64,000 nt of DNA from positions 1-64,000 of the forward strand of contig CANMSA010000021.1 in assembly GCA_947500385.1 (NCBI GenBank), written 5' to 3'. Of the stretch, positions 9,324-17,527 are shown piece after piece. Below the pieces are notes generated by a model. It searched no databases. It was not told the origin of the DNA and was given only the letters and a program-made list of their open reading frames with translations. A program made the position numbers and the translations under genes. Source of the stretch: an uncultured Flavobacteriaceae bacterium. Lineage in GTDB: Bacteria > Bacteroidota > Bacteroidia > Flavobacteriales > Flavobacteriaceae. The number at the start of each line of letters is the position of its first letter. The stretch's first letter is position 1.

Positions 9324-9452
9324 TCACAATATTAGAAAGGTAACAATAACCCATGCCCCAACTTTTGTCTTGCTATTTTTTTGAAAAATGGAACTTGTTG
9401 TTCCCTCTTCCCTCTCTTTTATGAATTGTGCGTTTTCTTGTCCTTGTTTCAT
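9324..9452 (-). CDS. Possible 42-residue membrane peptide
   Basis: An ATG at 9452, 15 bases downstream of the aldehyde dehydrogenase stop and on the same strand, opens a 42-codon frame ending TGA at 9324. The N-terminal 30 residues are charged (KQGQENAQFIKEREEG) and the last 12 form a hydrophobic tail (VGAWVIVTFLIL), the layout of a tail-anchored mini-protein. An A/G-rich stretch (aagaaag) precedes the start. Evidence is position and composition only; it could be chance. Confidence 0.35.
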   Translation of the reverse strand: MKQGQENAQFIKEREEGTTSSIFQKNSKTKVGAWVIVTFLIL

Positions 9453-9467
9453 AGTCTTTCTTAATTA

Positions 9468-10829
9468 CTATTTTTTTATGTAAACAGTCTTTTTATTGGT
9501 AAAGGTCAGCATTCCTTCTAAAGATAATTCTCTACCGTATCCTGAGTTTTTAGTTCCTCCGAAAGGAAGTTGTGGATTAGATAGAACCTTTTCGTTCACA
9601 AAAAAAGCCCCATCCGGAATTTGCCCTATTACCATTCTTGCCTGCCGAAGATTTTGTGTAAACAACATGGTTCCCAAACCATATTTGGAGTTAGCGGCCA
9701 AATCTATGGCTGCTTGTCTATTTGGTACTTTACATACTGCGGCAACCGGCCCAAAAGTTTCTTCTGTGAAGACCGGCATATCCGTGGTTACTTCAGTAAG
9801 TATGGTAGGTTGAAAAAAAGTGCCGTCCCTCTTATTACCAATTACTACTTTAGCTCCCATTGCAATGGATGTATCGATTTGATGTTGCAAGTTCGTTACA
9901 AGATCCTGTTTTGCCATCACACTGATATCTGTTTCCAAGTCAGTGGGATCACCAATCCGAAGTGCTTTTATTCTCTCGGTAAACATCTCAAGAAAAGTTT
10001 CATAAATAGCTTCTACAACTACGAATCTTTTTGCTGCGATACAACTTTGTCCGTTGTTCTGCATACGTGCATATACCATGCTATCAACATGTCTTTTGAG
10101 ATCCGCATCCTCCCATACCACACAGGCATTGTTACCACCAAGTTCCATCACCGTTTTTTTCAAACTTTCACCCGCTAGTTTACCCAGCTGGCAACCTGTC
10201 TTTGCGCTACCGGTAAAAGACACACCTTTAATGATGTCGTCTCTTATTACATTCTTTATTTGTTGGTGATCGGCACGAAGTACCTGAAAACACCCACGTG
10301 GAAAACCGGCCTCAATGAAAAGCCTTTCCATTATAAGTGCGCTCCCCATTACATTTTCGGCATGTTTTAAAATCACGACATTTCCTGCGATAATAGTGGG
10401 CACAGCAAAACGTATCACTTGCCAAAACGGATAATTCCATGGCATAATTCCCAAAATCGTACCTAGCGGATCGTGACTTATGAAGCTCTCAGCATTGATA
10501 GAAGTAATAACAGCATCCGCTAAGAATTGAGATGAATTCTTTATATAAAAATCACACACCGTCACACATTTCTCTATTTCGGATAAGCTTTGCTTTATCG
10601 GTTTGCCCATTTCATCAGTTATAAGCTTGGCCAATGTTGTCTTGCTCTTTCCCAATAGAGTTGCAAGGTTCTTTAACATGACACACCGTTCCTCAATCTT
10701 GGTGACCGACCAAACCGGCTCGGTAAGGGAGGCAGTCTGCAAACAACTCAGCACCTCAGCATCGGTGGCATATTCATACTCTTTTAGGACGGTTCCCGTG
10801 AATGGGTTTACCGTTTGTATTTTTTTCAT
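9468..10829 (-). CDS. Aldehyde dehydrogenase, succinate-semialdehyde type
   Basis: 453 residues, the usual length of the short succinate-semialdehyde dehydrogenase group. Key residues are all present: Asn132 in MPWNYPFW, the nucleotide-binding FTGSAKTG at 205-212, general base Glu229 in VMELGGNN, and nucleophile Cys263 in NGQSCIAAKR. The C-terminal LPFGGTKNSGYGRELS is typical. It oxidises an aldehyde, probably succinate semialdehyde, to the acid with NAD(P)+; exact substrate is uncertain. The gene is monocistronic except for a possible tiny peptide after it. Upstream is 176 bp shared with the divergent YtxH gene. Confidence 0.9.
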   Translation of the reverse strand: MKKIQTVNPFTGTVLKEYEYATDAEVLSCLQTASLTEPVWSVTKIEERCVMLKNLATLLGKSKTTLAKLITDEMGKPIKQSLSEIEKCVTVCDFYIKNSSQFLADAVITSINAESFISHDPLGTILGIMPWNYPFWQVIRFAVPTIIAGNVVILKHAENVMGSALIMERLFIEAGFPRGCFQVLRADHQQIKNVIRDDIIKGVSFTGSAKTGCQLGKLAGESLKKTVMELGGNNACVVWEDADLKRHVDSMVYARMQNNGQSCIAAKRFVVVEAIYETFLEMFTERIKALRIGDPTDLETDISVMAKQDLVTNLQHQIDTSIAMGAKVVIGNKRDGTFFQPTILTEVTTDMPVFTEETFGPVAAVCKVPNRQAAIDLAANSKYGLGTMLFTQNLRQARMVIGQIPDGAFFVNEKVLSNPQLPFGGTKNSGYGRELSLEGMLTFTNKKTVYIKK

Positions 10830-11005
10830 ATGTTCTATTTCTTGGTGTAAAATTAAAGATAGAACTAGGTTTACCTTAGTTCATTTCATTTGGATTTTAA
10901 CCCGTTCAAGAGAGGTCAATAGGTCAAGGATATTAGGTTTTGAGTTAAACCCAACCACGTATTCAACTTATTTTTGAATTGAATTTAATAATCTAAAAAC
11001 AGTAT

Positions 11006-11335
11006 ATGAGTAATAATGCAAACACAGTATTAGGAGTCGTCGCAGGAACAGCTATCGGAGCCCTTGTCGGTATTTTATTTGCTCCAGACAAAGGAAGTAA
11101 TACACGAAAAAAAATAGCCGACCAAGCGGTGGCCGCCCAGGAAACGTTACAAGAAACAGCCATGGAATTGAAAGACAAAGTATCGGAGTCCGTATCATCT
11201 CAAAAAGAAAATTTGGGTGCCCGGGTAGAGCAAATTGTTTCTGATGTCAGTTACAAAACGGAAGACGTCATCACCACTTTGGAGGCTAAGTTAAAAGAGT
11301 TAAAAGCTCGTAACAAACAACTTCAAAAAAGATAA
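11006..11335 (+). CDS. YtxH domain protein
   Basis: 109 residues. An N-terminal glycine-rich membrane helix (VLGVVAGTAIGALVGILFAP, about 8-27) followed by DKGSNTRKKIAD is the YtxH signature. The rest is an amphipathic helical tail (KDKVSESVSSQKENLGARVEQI). YtxH proteins are membrane-bound, stress-induced proteins of unknown mechanism, comparable to E. coli YqjD. The stop overlaps the ATG of the next gene by one base, and the trio parallels the E. coli yqjD-yqjE-yqjK order. Confidence 0.88.
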   Translation: MSNNANTVLGVVAGTAIGALVGILFAPDKGSNTRKKIADQAVAAQETLQETAMELKDKVSESVSSQKENLGARVEQIVSDVSYKTEDVITTLEAKLKELKARNKQLQKR

Positions 11336-11688
11336 TGCGTCTTTTACAAGACATAGAAACCCAGAGTAAGAATGCTGTTCAATCCGGGGAGCAACTACTA
11401 AAGGCCAAAAAAAAATATTACGAGTTAAAAATTTTCAAACAGCTGGTTATATTCTCGAGTAATGCACTCAAGATTTTTTTAATCGGTAGCTTCTCCCTTT
11501 TGGGGTTACTATTTTTAACAACTTCTTTGGCATTCTTCCTCTCCGAACTATTTCAAAGTTCGGTTTTGGGATTTCTGACCACAGGGATTACCCTTCTCGC
11601 TCTAGGAGGTCTCTTATTCTTATTACGGAGAAAACTAGAGCGTCACGTTATTCAAAAATTAAGTGAAACTTTCTTTGACGAGCAATGA
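11335..11688 (+). CDS. Holin-like YqjE-type membrane protein
   Basis: 117 residues. An N-terminal helix (about 1-40) precedes two strong transmembrane segments (IFLIGSFSLLGLLFLTTSLAFF and GFLTTGITLLALGGLLFLLRR). This is the layout of the phage_holin_3_6/YqjE family, which despite the name is a chromosomal membrane stress protein. Start overlaps the YtxH stop by one base, and the stop overlaps the next start by four, so translation is coupled. Confidence 0.8.
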   Translation: MRLLQDIETQSKNAVQSGEQLLKAKKKYYELKIFKQLVIFSSNALKIFLIGSFSLLGLLFLTTSLAFFLSELFQSSVLGFLTTGITLLALGGLLFLLRRKLERHVIQKLSETFFDEQ

Positions 11689-11885
11689 GTAGGTATAATA
11701 GTATTGAGGAAATAAACCGAGATCTAAAAAAACTAAAACTGCAACAAGCAATTGCGAGTGAAGAGCTAAAAAATGTTCAATATCAATTGAAAAAAGACTT
11801 ACGTCCAATGAGGTTATTGTTGGACGCTTTTAGCTCAGTAAAAAAATATGGTATACTTTTTCTCATTAAGAAACTAATCCGGTAA
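11685..11885 (+). CDS. Small coiled-coil protein, third of YtxH operon
   Basis: 66 residues, starting in a 4-base overlap with the holin-like gene. The sequence is a charged helix (IEEINRDLKKLKLQQAIASEELKNV) ending in a basic, moderately hydrophobic tail (YGILFLIKKLIR). No named family recognised; position corresponds to YqjK in the E. coli yqjDEK cluster, but sequence similarity is not evident by eye. Probably acts with the two membrane proteins before it. Confidence 0.75.
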   Translation: MSRYNSIEEINRDLKKLKLQQAIASEELKNVQYQLKKDLRPMRLLLDAFSSVKKYGILFLIKKLIR

Positions 11886-11940
11886 AAAGAACTTGGCTTT
11901 GCAGTAGGGTTTTTGGAGAATTAACCGTATCGTAAATAAA

Positions 11941-12465
11941 TTACTTTTTTCTTACGGAATAGGCATCCGTTGTGAAAGAAAATCCTTTGTTACCGTTATG
12001 CCCTATCATCACCGCTTGTACCAATGGCCGTACGTCTGACTGTTTTGCGCTTAAAACCACAATGAAATTAGCTCCAGAACCGCCTATATCATTCTCCCGC
12101 TCAATAACATAATTAACAGTGGCCATCGGTCGTAAACTGATGGGTTTGTTTAAAAAATTCTTAACCAAATTTCCCTCTGTGTCATAGTAATCAATTGTTG
12201 AAACATACAACGAATCGCTAAAACTGGTGTTTCGTATGCTCAAAGTAGCGGCCAGTAAACTTTTTTGATTTGCCACATCTACGTATATATCGCTATAAAT
12301 AGGAACATACAAGGTGTCATTAAACTCAATATCGCCCTTTATGATGGGAGTTTCCAACTCTAAAGACTCTAATTCATCTTGGCCCGTTACGGTGCGGTTC
12401 GGTTTATTATCAACGCATGAAACAAGGGTTATACTTAACACAAGGATAAACGTAAATAACTTCAT
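11941..12465 (-). CDS. DUF3124 lipoprotein
   Basis: 174 residues with a lipobox LVSC (Cys17). The mature part carries the DUF3124 pattern: LYVPIYSDIYVDVANQKSL, LAATLSIRNTSFSDSLYV, IDYYDTEGNLVKNF and the C-terminal GANFIVVLSA and VQAVMIGHNGNKGFSF. The family has no known function. It lies between the YtxH operon (convergent) and an AraC regulator on the same strand 73 bp upstream. Confidence 0.85.
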   Translation of the reverse strand: MKLFTFILVLSITLVSCVDNKPNRTVTGQDELESLELETPIIKGDIEFNDTLYVPIYSDIYVDVANQKSLLAATLSIRNTSFSDSLYVSTIDYYDTEGNLVKNFLNKPISLRPMATVNYVIERENDIGGSGANFIVVLSAKQSDVRPLVQAVMIGHNGNKGFSFTTDAYSVRKK

Positions 12466-12537
12466 TTTTTGTTTTTGGTGTTTTGAGAAGGTCTCGGTGT
12501 TTTTAGAACCAGTATTTAGACTTTCTTATTCGTATGT

Positions 12538-13572
12538 TCATGCCATTGCAGCGCCTAACACATTTTCTTGATACTCTCTTGGACTAATACCAAACTTTCG
12601 TTTAAATATTTTGGAGAAATAACTTCTGCTACTAAAACCTATAGCATATACAATTTCGGAAATATTCATATCGGTTGTATTTAAATAGTCGCGGGCCTGT
12701 TCCAGACGCACATGTCGTATGTATTCCGTCACTGTTCGCGCGTACAGAGCCTTAAAACCTTCTTGTAATTTGGCTTGTGAAAGTCCAGATTGGATCGAAA
12801 GCATCTCAACCGAAAAGTCTTTGGAGACATCTTTCAGAATCAACTTTGCCATTTTCCGAACAATTTTAAGTTCACGATTCAAAAGACTTGTGACCGGGCG
12901 CTTATCCAATACTACTTTGTCGTGGTCTTGAATGTGCATCGCCAAGATTTCGTAAACCAGTCCTTCGATTTGCATTACGCGGATCATCCCTTTAGATTTT
13001 ACCTTTCTCAATGCCCCTATTTTGTCAGCTAGTTTTAAATCATACGTGCCATAAAAAGCATAAGCACGATCGTGATCTGTGTCCAAGAAAACTTCGTATA
13101 GCTTGCGGTTCAGCTCATCAACGTTGTTTAAACGTTTTTTCAAAAATTGTTTACGACTAATTTGAATGACATTGATCGCCAGTTTTTCCAATTTGGGGAA
13201 ATAACCAAAATTATAACCTCCATCCCTACTGGTAATAATAACGGATTGAAACTGTTCTAACATTTTTATCTGCGATTCATCTTGATATCCAAAACGATGT
13301 TTGCAATACCCCTCCAGACAATAGGCAAAATGAATCGGATTGTACTCCGAAGCATCCATTTGCAAGATTACCTCATCCATAAAAGTAATATCGTATTCAA
13401 GCAAACTTACACCCCAGTCAAAAGTAATGAAACGAATAGTGCCCTTGGCATTTCCGTTATCCACACTTAATGTATGTTCTCCCCATCGCTCGTTGATGGT
13501 TCCCCCAATAACTTCTTGAATCTGCCTTACAGTACCCGCGGTACTTTCAGCATCAACTACTATTTCGATCAT
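12538..13572 (-). CDS. AraC-family regulator, paralogue 1
   Basis: 344 residues from ATG 13572; the frame opens upstream at a TTG but that codon lies inside the -7 element. The C-terminal 100 residues are an AraC HTH domain: first helix-turn-helix LSIQSGLSQAKLQEGFKALY and second ISEIVYAIGFSSRSYFSKIF, closing with FGISPREYQ. The N-terminal 230 residues form an uncharacterised sensor domain sharing WGEHTL and FDWGVSLLEYDI with the regulator at 19992. One of four such paralogues between 12538 and 22225. Its own target is unknown; the nearby stress genes are candidates. Confidence 0.9.
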   Translation of the reverse strand: MIEIVVDAESTAGTVRQIQEVIGGTINERWGEHTLSVDNGNAKGTIRFITFDWGVSLLEYDITFMDEVILQMDASEYNPIHFAYCLEGYCKHRFGYQDESQIKMLEQFQSVIITSRDGGYNFGYFPKLEKLAINVIQISRKQFLKKRLNNVDELNRKLYEVFLDTDHDRAYAFYGTYDLKLADKIGALRKVKSKGMIRVMQIEGLVYEILAMHIQDHDKVVLDKRPVTSLLNRELKIVRKMAKLILKDVSKDFSVEMLSIQSGLSQAKLQEGFKALYARTVTEYIRHVRLEQARDYLNTTDMNISEIVYAIGFSSRSYFSKIFKRKFGISPREYQENVLGAAMA

Positions 13573-13608
13573 TGCGTTCTTGTTAACTACCCCTGTTAGG
13601 GTCCCTCT

Positions 13609-13616
13609 CAAATATA
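13609..13616 (-). promoter_or_regulatory. Putative -7 element (TATATTTG) of AraC paralogue 1
   Basis: On the minus strand TATATTTG matches the Bacteroidota -7 consensus TAnnTTTG and ends 37 bases before the ATG at 13572, giving a leader of about 30 bases. No convincing -33 TTTG at the normal distance; a TTG lies about 24 bases further up. Confidence 0.4.
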
Positions 13617-13687
13617 CTAATTAATGCTTTTAAGAAAGTACAACGTTTAAATTGATTTAGTGCTCAAAACCAATTCAATTTTGACCC

Positions 13688-13712
13688 AAAAAAAACCCGC
13701 GAAGGGGTTTTT
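13688..13712 (-). terminator. Rho-independent terminator
   Basis: On the minus strand AAAAACCC-CTTCGC-GGGTTTTT forms an eight-pair stem followed by further T residues. It lies 30 bases after the stop of the gene at 13742 and upstream of the AraC promoter, so it separates the Dps-MscS-13742 transcript from AraC paralogue 1. Confidence 0.8.
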
Positions 13713-13741
13713 CAGATTTCATGTATAAACAGTATTCCTGG

Positions 13742-14224
13742 TTATAAAATCATATCAAATTCCTCTACAATGAAGAAGTCCCGATCTGATTGTGTTTTAA
13801 AGGATATACCTTCCCCTATAGCATAATGTATAGTTTTATCACTTACCTTAACAACAAAACCCTTCTCTGTAGCCGTTAATGCAAATGTGTCGGTAAGACC
13901 TTTTTGATACCTCAACACCAACACTCGGTCTATGCCTTTTTCGTAATCGCTTTTAATGGTGATTACTTTGGTCACCTCTGTAGGTTTGTTCGTCCTATTC
14001 CAATTTTCAGTGTTTTTTTTGTTCCGATCAAATGACGCTTTGTAAAAACGCTGTTCCTGAATTTTAACTTTATAGGGCATTTTACTACCGTTTTTTTCGT
14101 AATTCATTGTTTTTACAGTAGTAGCGTTCAACGCTCCCGTAGTGTTTTCAGACTGTGCCGATGTAAACAGGGTAGCTAGTAGAAAAATGATTGGTACGAT
14201 AGGTGCTCTTTTTTTCATTTTCAA
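13742..14224 (-). CDS. Secreted protein of unknown family
   Basis: 160 residues with a Sec signal (PIVPIIFLLATLFTSAQ, cleavage near residue 24). The mature part has alternating charged strands (KMPYKVKIQEQRFYKASF, TEVTKVITIKSDYEKGIDRV) suggesting a beta-rich domain. No family recognised. It is the last gene of a probable Dps-MscS-13742 operon (26 bp after mscS) and ends before a strong terminator. Periplasmic or outer-membrane location expected. Confidence 0.75.
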   Translation of the reverse strand: MKMKKRAPIVPIIFLLATLFTSAQSENTTGALNATTVKTMNYEKNGSKMPYKVKIQEQRFYKASFDRNKKNTENWNRTNKPTEVTKVITIKSDYEKGIDRVLVLRYQKGLTDTFALTATEKGFVVKVSDKTIHYAIGEGISFKTQSDRDFFIVEEFDMIL

Positions 14225-14250
14225 TTTATTTTTAATTGTTATACGTTTTT

Positions 14251-15144
14251 TTATTGTATTAGAAATTCTTCTTTCTGGGCAAGTGTGAGCTGTTGCTTAT
14301 TGAATTCCAAAGTTCGTATGGGGAATGGAATATTGATATCGTTTTCCTGGAAAGCTTGTCGTATAGCCAATATACCTTGGCTTTTCGCCTCTAATCGATT
14401 CTTCGCGTCTGTAGAGTCTACCCAAAAACGGCAAACAAAATTGATGGAACTATCTCCAAATTCTGTGAAATAAACCTCGATTTCAGACCCATCATTTTGG
14501 GCATACGTTCCAGCAATTGCATCCTTAACTGTCTTTTGTACCTTATCAAGATCTGACTCATACCCCACTCCACACTTCACAGCAATCCTCATTTTGTTCG
14601 TTAGAGAATAGTTTTTTAAAGGACTCTCGATAATTGTTTTGTTGGGGATAATCACAAGGTTATTGTCAAACTCCTTAAGAACCAAGCTATTTAAATTGAT
14701 ATCGACCACTTCACCTGAATATCCAGTAGTTTCTACCCAATTGCCCAATTCGATTTTTTTCCTAAACGACAGCACTATTCCAGACCATAAGTTTGACAAG
14801 GTACCCTGAAGGGCAAGTCCGATAACCAGTCCGCTGATACCTGCTCCAGCCAAGATAGTGTTCAAGGCTTTGCTCAAATCCATAGCTCCTAGGGCCAGAA
14901 ACAATCCTATCAAGACCACTACTATTGAGGCCACCCGTCCAATAAGATTACTAATACTTACCTGTGGAATGCGTATTGCCGCAAGCCGGGTTACCCATTT
15001 ATTTACTTGTCGGGCAATGACAAAAGAAAGAATCATTACCACAATGGCCACTAGGATATTTGGAAGATGCTCTATAATAGCGGATACCCAGTTCTGAATT
15101 TTGGTCGTGATTTCAGCGAAAGAAGTGTTTATTTTATCTAGCAT
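14251..15144 (-). CDS. Small-conductance mechanosensitive channel (MscS family)
   Basis: 297 residues, the size of E. coli MscS. Three membrane helices occupy about 20-125; the third is the pore-lining helix with its Gly/Ala-rich pattern (ILAGAGISGLVIGLALQG) followed by LSNLWSGIVL. The beta domain has LGNWVETTGYSGEVVDINL and NNLVIIPNKTI, both hallmarks. It releases solutes on hypo-osmotic shock. The gene lies 46 bp after dps on the same strand, coupling osmotic and oxidative protection. Confidence 0.93.
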   Translation of the reverse strand: MLDKINTSFAEITTKIQNWVSAIIEHLPNILVAIVVMILSFVIARQVNKWVTRLAAIRIPQVSISNLIGRVASIVVVLIGLFLALGAMDLSKALNTILAGAGISGLVIGLALQGTLSNLWSGIVLSFRKKIELGNWVETTGYSGEVVDINLNSLVLKEFDNNLVIIPNKTIIESPLKNYSLTNKMRIAVKCGVGYESDLDKVQKTVKDAIAGTYAQNDGSEIEVYFTEFGDSSINFVCRFWVDSTDAKNRLEAKSQGILAIRQAFQENDINIPFPIRTLEFNKQQLTLAQKEEFLIQ

Positions 15145-15190
15145 TTTACTTTTTTAATTAGTATGTAATTGAAAGAAAACAATGTTATAG

Positions 15191-15700
15191 TTAGGCTGTT
15201 GCTTCCAACGTGCTATGCTTCAATTGGTCTGTAGTATCTTTTCGCCATGCATCCAACATCCAACTAATTTTTTCAAGCTGTCCTACGTAAGCCCCTATCA
15301 TATCGAGCGTTCCCTCATCTCCTGCTGTATCAGCAACTGCCATAACGCGGTTCATTTGCTTTAAAATCTCCGCATGATCTCTAAGCGTTTCATCCACCAT
15401 TTCCACGTCGGTTTTTAGTGAGGAAGTTTCCTTGATTGAGGAGGCTTGTAAATAAGACTTTAGCGTGCTGATCGGATGATAGCGCAACGTTAAAATTCTT
15501 TCTGCTATTTCATCAATTTTAACCTTCGCATCATTGTATAGTTCTTCATATTTGCTATGCAGATCAAAGAAATTTCTACCGGTAACATTCCAGTGAAAAC
15601 CTCTCAATTTCTGGTAATAAATATGATAGTCTGCCAACAAAAGATTTAATTCGGCCACTATTGGTTCAATTTTTTTCTCATTCATATTCAAATAATTCAT
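15191..15700 (-). CDS. dps: Dps-type ferritin-like DNA protection protein
   Basis: 169 residues, family-typical length. The ferroxidase signature is intact: KLRGFHWNVTG (His36), FFDLHSKYEELYND (His48 and acidic residues) and KIDEIAERIL (Asp63, Glu67). Dps forms a 12-subunit shell that oxidises Fe(II) with H2O2 and shields DNA. An alternative start is Met6. First gene of a probable operon with an MscS channel and a secreted protein. A TATCTTTG -7 element and a TGTGA/TCACA inverted repeat precede it. Confidence 0.93.
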   Translation of the reverse strand: MNYLNMNEKKIEPIVAELNLLLADYHIYYQKLRGFHWNVTGRNFFDLHSKYEELYNDAKVKIDEIAERILTLRYHPISTLKSYLQASSIKETSSLKTDVEMVDETLRDHAEILKQMNRVMAVADTAGDEGTLDMIGAYVGQLEKISWMLDAWRKDTTDQLKHSTLEATA

Positions 15701-15754
15701 AAATACATTTTTAGTTTATCGCGGTGTGATTCTCACAACCTCATTATACTGATA

Positions 15755-15762
15755 CAAAGATA
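15755..15762 (-). promoter_or_regulatory. Putative -7 element (TATCTTTG) of dps
   Basis: Minus-strand TATCTTTG fits TAnnTTTG and lies 55 bases upstream of the dps ATG. In the predicted leader, TGTGA-ttc-TCACA (15725-15737) forms a 5-pair inverted repeat that could be an operator or a hairpin. Confidence 0.45.
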
Positions 15763-15849
15763 CTTAGAGCAAGCAGGTAGCCTTTGCTCATATGCGCCGA
15801 TTGTTAACGGTATCGCCAAGATATATGGAAAACAAGAAAAAGAAACTCC

Positions 15850-16452
15850 TTAGTGAAGAAGTGGCTTTAGGCCAATGAAGTGGTAAGAAATCTCCCCGAC
15901 ATGCTCGTACTGAATATTTTGTGTTTTCAATTCACCCCATTCAAAATTGCGCTGAATACTATTTTCTGAGTAGGTGTTTATTAAAGTATCGGAAAGTAAA
16001 ATATATTCATCCAAGGGAACACGATTCTTAAGAAGCCTGTGCGCGACGATCAAGTCTTCGCCATGTAGTTTTATTCTAGACCCAACCTTTACGGGTGCTA
16101 TCTGAGTTCCGTAGTGTAAAATTATCTTTAGCCCTAAAATTTCCGGTATTCGTGCGGCCGTTTTTGCACCACTGTATTGTTTTTTCAACACATCCATTTG
16201 TTTGTAAAACTCTGTATAAAAGTAACGGCATTGGTCTATCAATGCCCGAAAAGAAGGTAGGGATCCTTGTTTATAGAAAAGTACCGCGTCTCCTTCGATT
16301 TCAGAAACCTTGAGTCCTATCTCATTTGAATAGATAATGTTATTAAGTAGGCTTGGTATCACCTTTGAACTTAACTCAAAATTACTTTCCCCCATAAACT
16401 CGGTAAAACCGCTGATATCTGGTATACATAATAAGGTAGGTTGTTCCGTCAT
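15850..16452 (-). CDS. DUF2652 cyclase-like protein
   Basis: 200 residues. The start LLCIPDISGFTEFM and SEIEGDAVLFYKQG resemble the two metal-binding strands of class III adenylate/guanylate cyclases (D..GFT and E.DA..F), the pattern that defines DUF2652 proteins in Bacteroidota. The substrate-specifying residues cannot be judged by eye, and family members have no confirmed activity. Stand-alone gene in the stress island. Confidence 0.8.
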   Translation of the reverse strand: MTEQPTLLCIPDISGFTEFMGESNFELSSKVIPSLLNNIIYSNEIGLKVSEIEGDAVLFYKQGSLPSFRALIDQCRYFYTEFYKQMDVLKKQYSGAKTAARIPEILGLKIILHYGTQIAPVKVGSRIKLHGEDLIVAHRLLKNRVPLDEYILLSDTLINTYSENSIQRNFEWGELKTQNIQYEHVGEISYHFIGLKPLLH

Positions 16453-16869
16453 ATATAATTGTACTATAATTCAAAAAGTGAATTGTCATTATAAAAAGAG
16501 TCGCTTTGAATCATATCACCCCTTTTTTATGCAAGGTAATTTTAAATAATGGGAAGAGATCAATAGTATTACCTTGCTATTTCCCAAAAGTGTTCAACAA
16601 AATCTGTCCTAAACCATGATTGAACGGAAAGTGTTATACTCATATAAAATGTTCAAAAACTCTCAGGTAGAAAGTTACCACATTTTTCAGACGTTCTTAT
16701 CCAACAGTACGTAAAAGAGCAAAACACACATTTGATACAGCACATGTTTAAAAGTAGTTTCTAGTACTTTTAAAGCAATTCATTTAATTCATGGAAACGT
16801 GATTTATGAGATAATTGGTTGATTATATGGCCTTGGTAGTAGTGTACTAAGGCCATTCGTATTTGTGAT
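16453..16869. other. Non-coding stretch with a 12-pair hairpin
   Basis: 417 bases without a convincing gene. The only clear structure is at 16827-16856: ATGGCCTTGGTA-gtagtg-TACTAAGGCCAT, a 12-pair stem with one G-T wobble. No T-run follows, so it is not a standard terminator; it ends 14 bases before a short frame at 16870 and may be a leader or small-RNA structure. Confidence 0.6.
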
Positions 16870-17022
16870 ATGAATGAAACAAAGTATCAGACCGATTCTT
16901 TTTCTAACAGGAATCCTCCAAACAATAAAAATGCCGTTTCAAAGTTTCGTCCTGTTTATGATATGGGCAATAACTTAACCATTGTATTCCGTAGTAAAAA
17001 AAGGGTCTTGACCATCCCTTAA
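16870..17022 (+). CDS. Possible 50-residue protein
   Basis: ATG 16870 to TAA 17022 encodes 50 residues: a polar Asn-rich first half (SFSNRNPPNNKNAVSK) and a basic, strand-like end (NLTIVFRSKKRVLTIP). No family recognised. The upstream hairpin at 16827-16856 would sit in its leader. Ribosome binding site is weak. Low confidence; support would come from conservation in relatives. Confidence 0.35.
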   Translation: MNETKYQTDSFSNRNPPNNKNAVSKFRPVYDMGNNLTIVFRSKKRVLTIP

Positions 17023-17165
17023 AAGTAAGCGCACCTAACTTCTTACCGCAGCCTAAAAAGAACGTTCGCAAACGTCTACTCTTGAAAAATGAAATGAGTC
17101 AATCATTCTTGTGTATGAACAAAGAAGGGTGAAACTGCTCTGCTACATTTGTACCAACAAAGCAA

Positions 17166-17453
17166 ATGATTAAGACCATGACAGAGCAAATTATTGTGAT
17201 TAGCGCTTTAGCAATATTTCTTAAAGTGATATATGAAATCGCTAAACTGGGCACTGTTAACATAAAAAAGGAACGTGCCATGGAAAACTATAATAAGAAA
17301 TCGACGAGCGAAAAGATAGCCCCCTTTATAGAAATTCATCTAAACAACCTTCAGGAGTTTGAAAAAAAGCAAGCGGATGGTTCAATAGATAGACTGAAAG
17401 ATAAAATAGAGAATTTTAAGTATCGGAACCGATTTTATGAGGGTACGCAATAG
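17166..17453 (+). CDS. Small membrane-anchored hypothetical protein
   Basis: 95 residues (or 91 from Met5 at 17178). One N-terminal membrane helix (IIVISALAIFLKVIYEIA) is followed by a charged helical tail (KIAPFIEIHLNNLQEFEKKQ, SIDRLKDKIENFKYRN). No family recognised. It precedes the PA2169-type gene by 74 bp on the same strand and may be co-expressed with it. Confidence 0.6.
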   Translation: MIKTMTEQIIVISALAIFLKVIYEIAKLGTVNIKKERAMENYNKKSTSEKIAPFIEIHLNNLQEFEKKQADGSIDRLKDKIENFKYRNRFYEGTQ

Positions 17454-17527
17454 AATATTACTTAAAATTTCGATGTTAAGCAATAGGCATCCACAAAAAC
17501 TATTGTTCACTTAAAAACAGTAAAATT

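Noticed and set aside
11335-11688. Phage holin as a sign of a prophage
   Set aside because: It is coupled to YtxH and a small coiled-coil gene like E. coli yqjDEK; no other phage gene is nearby.
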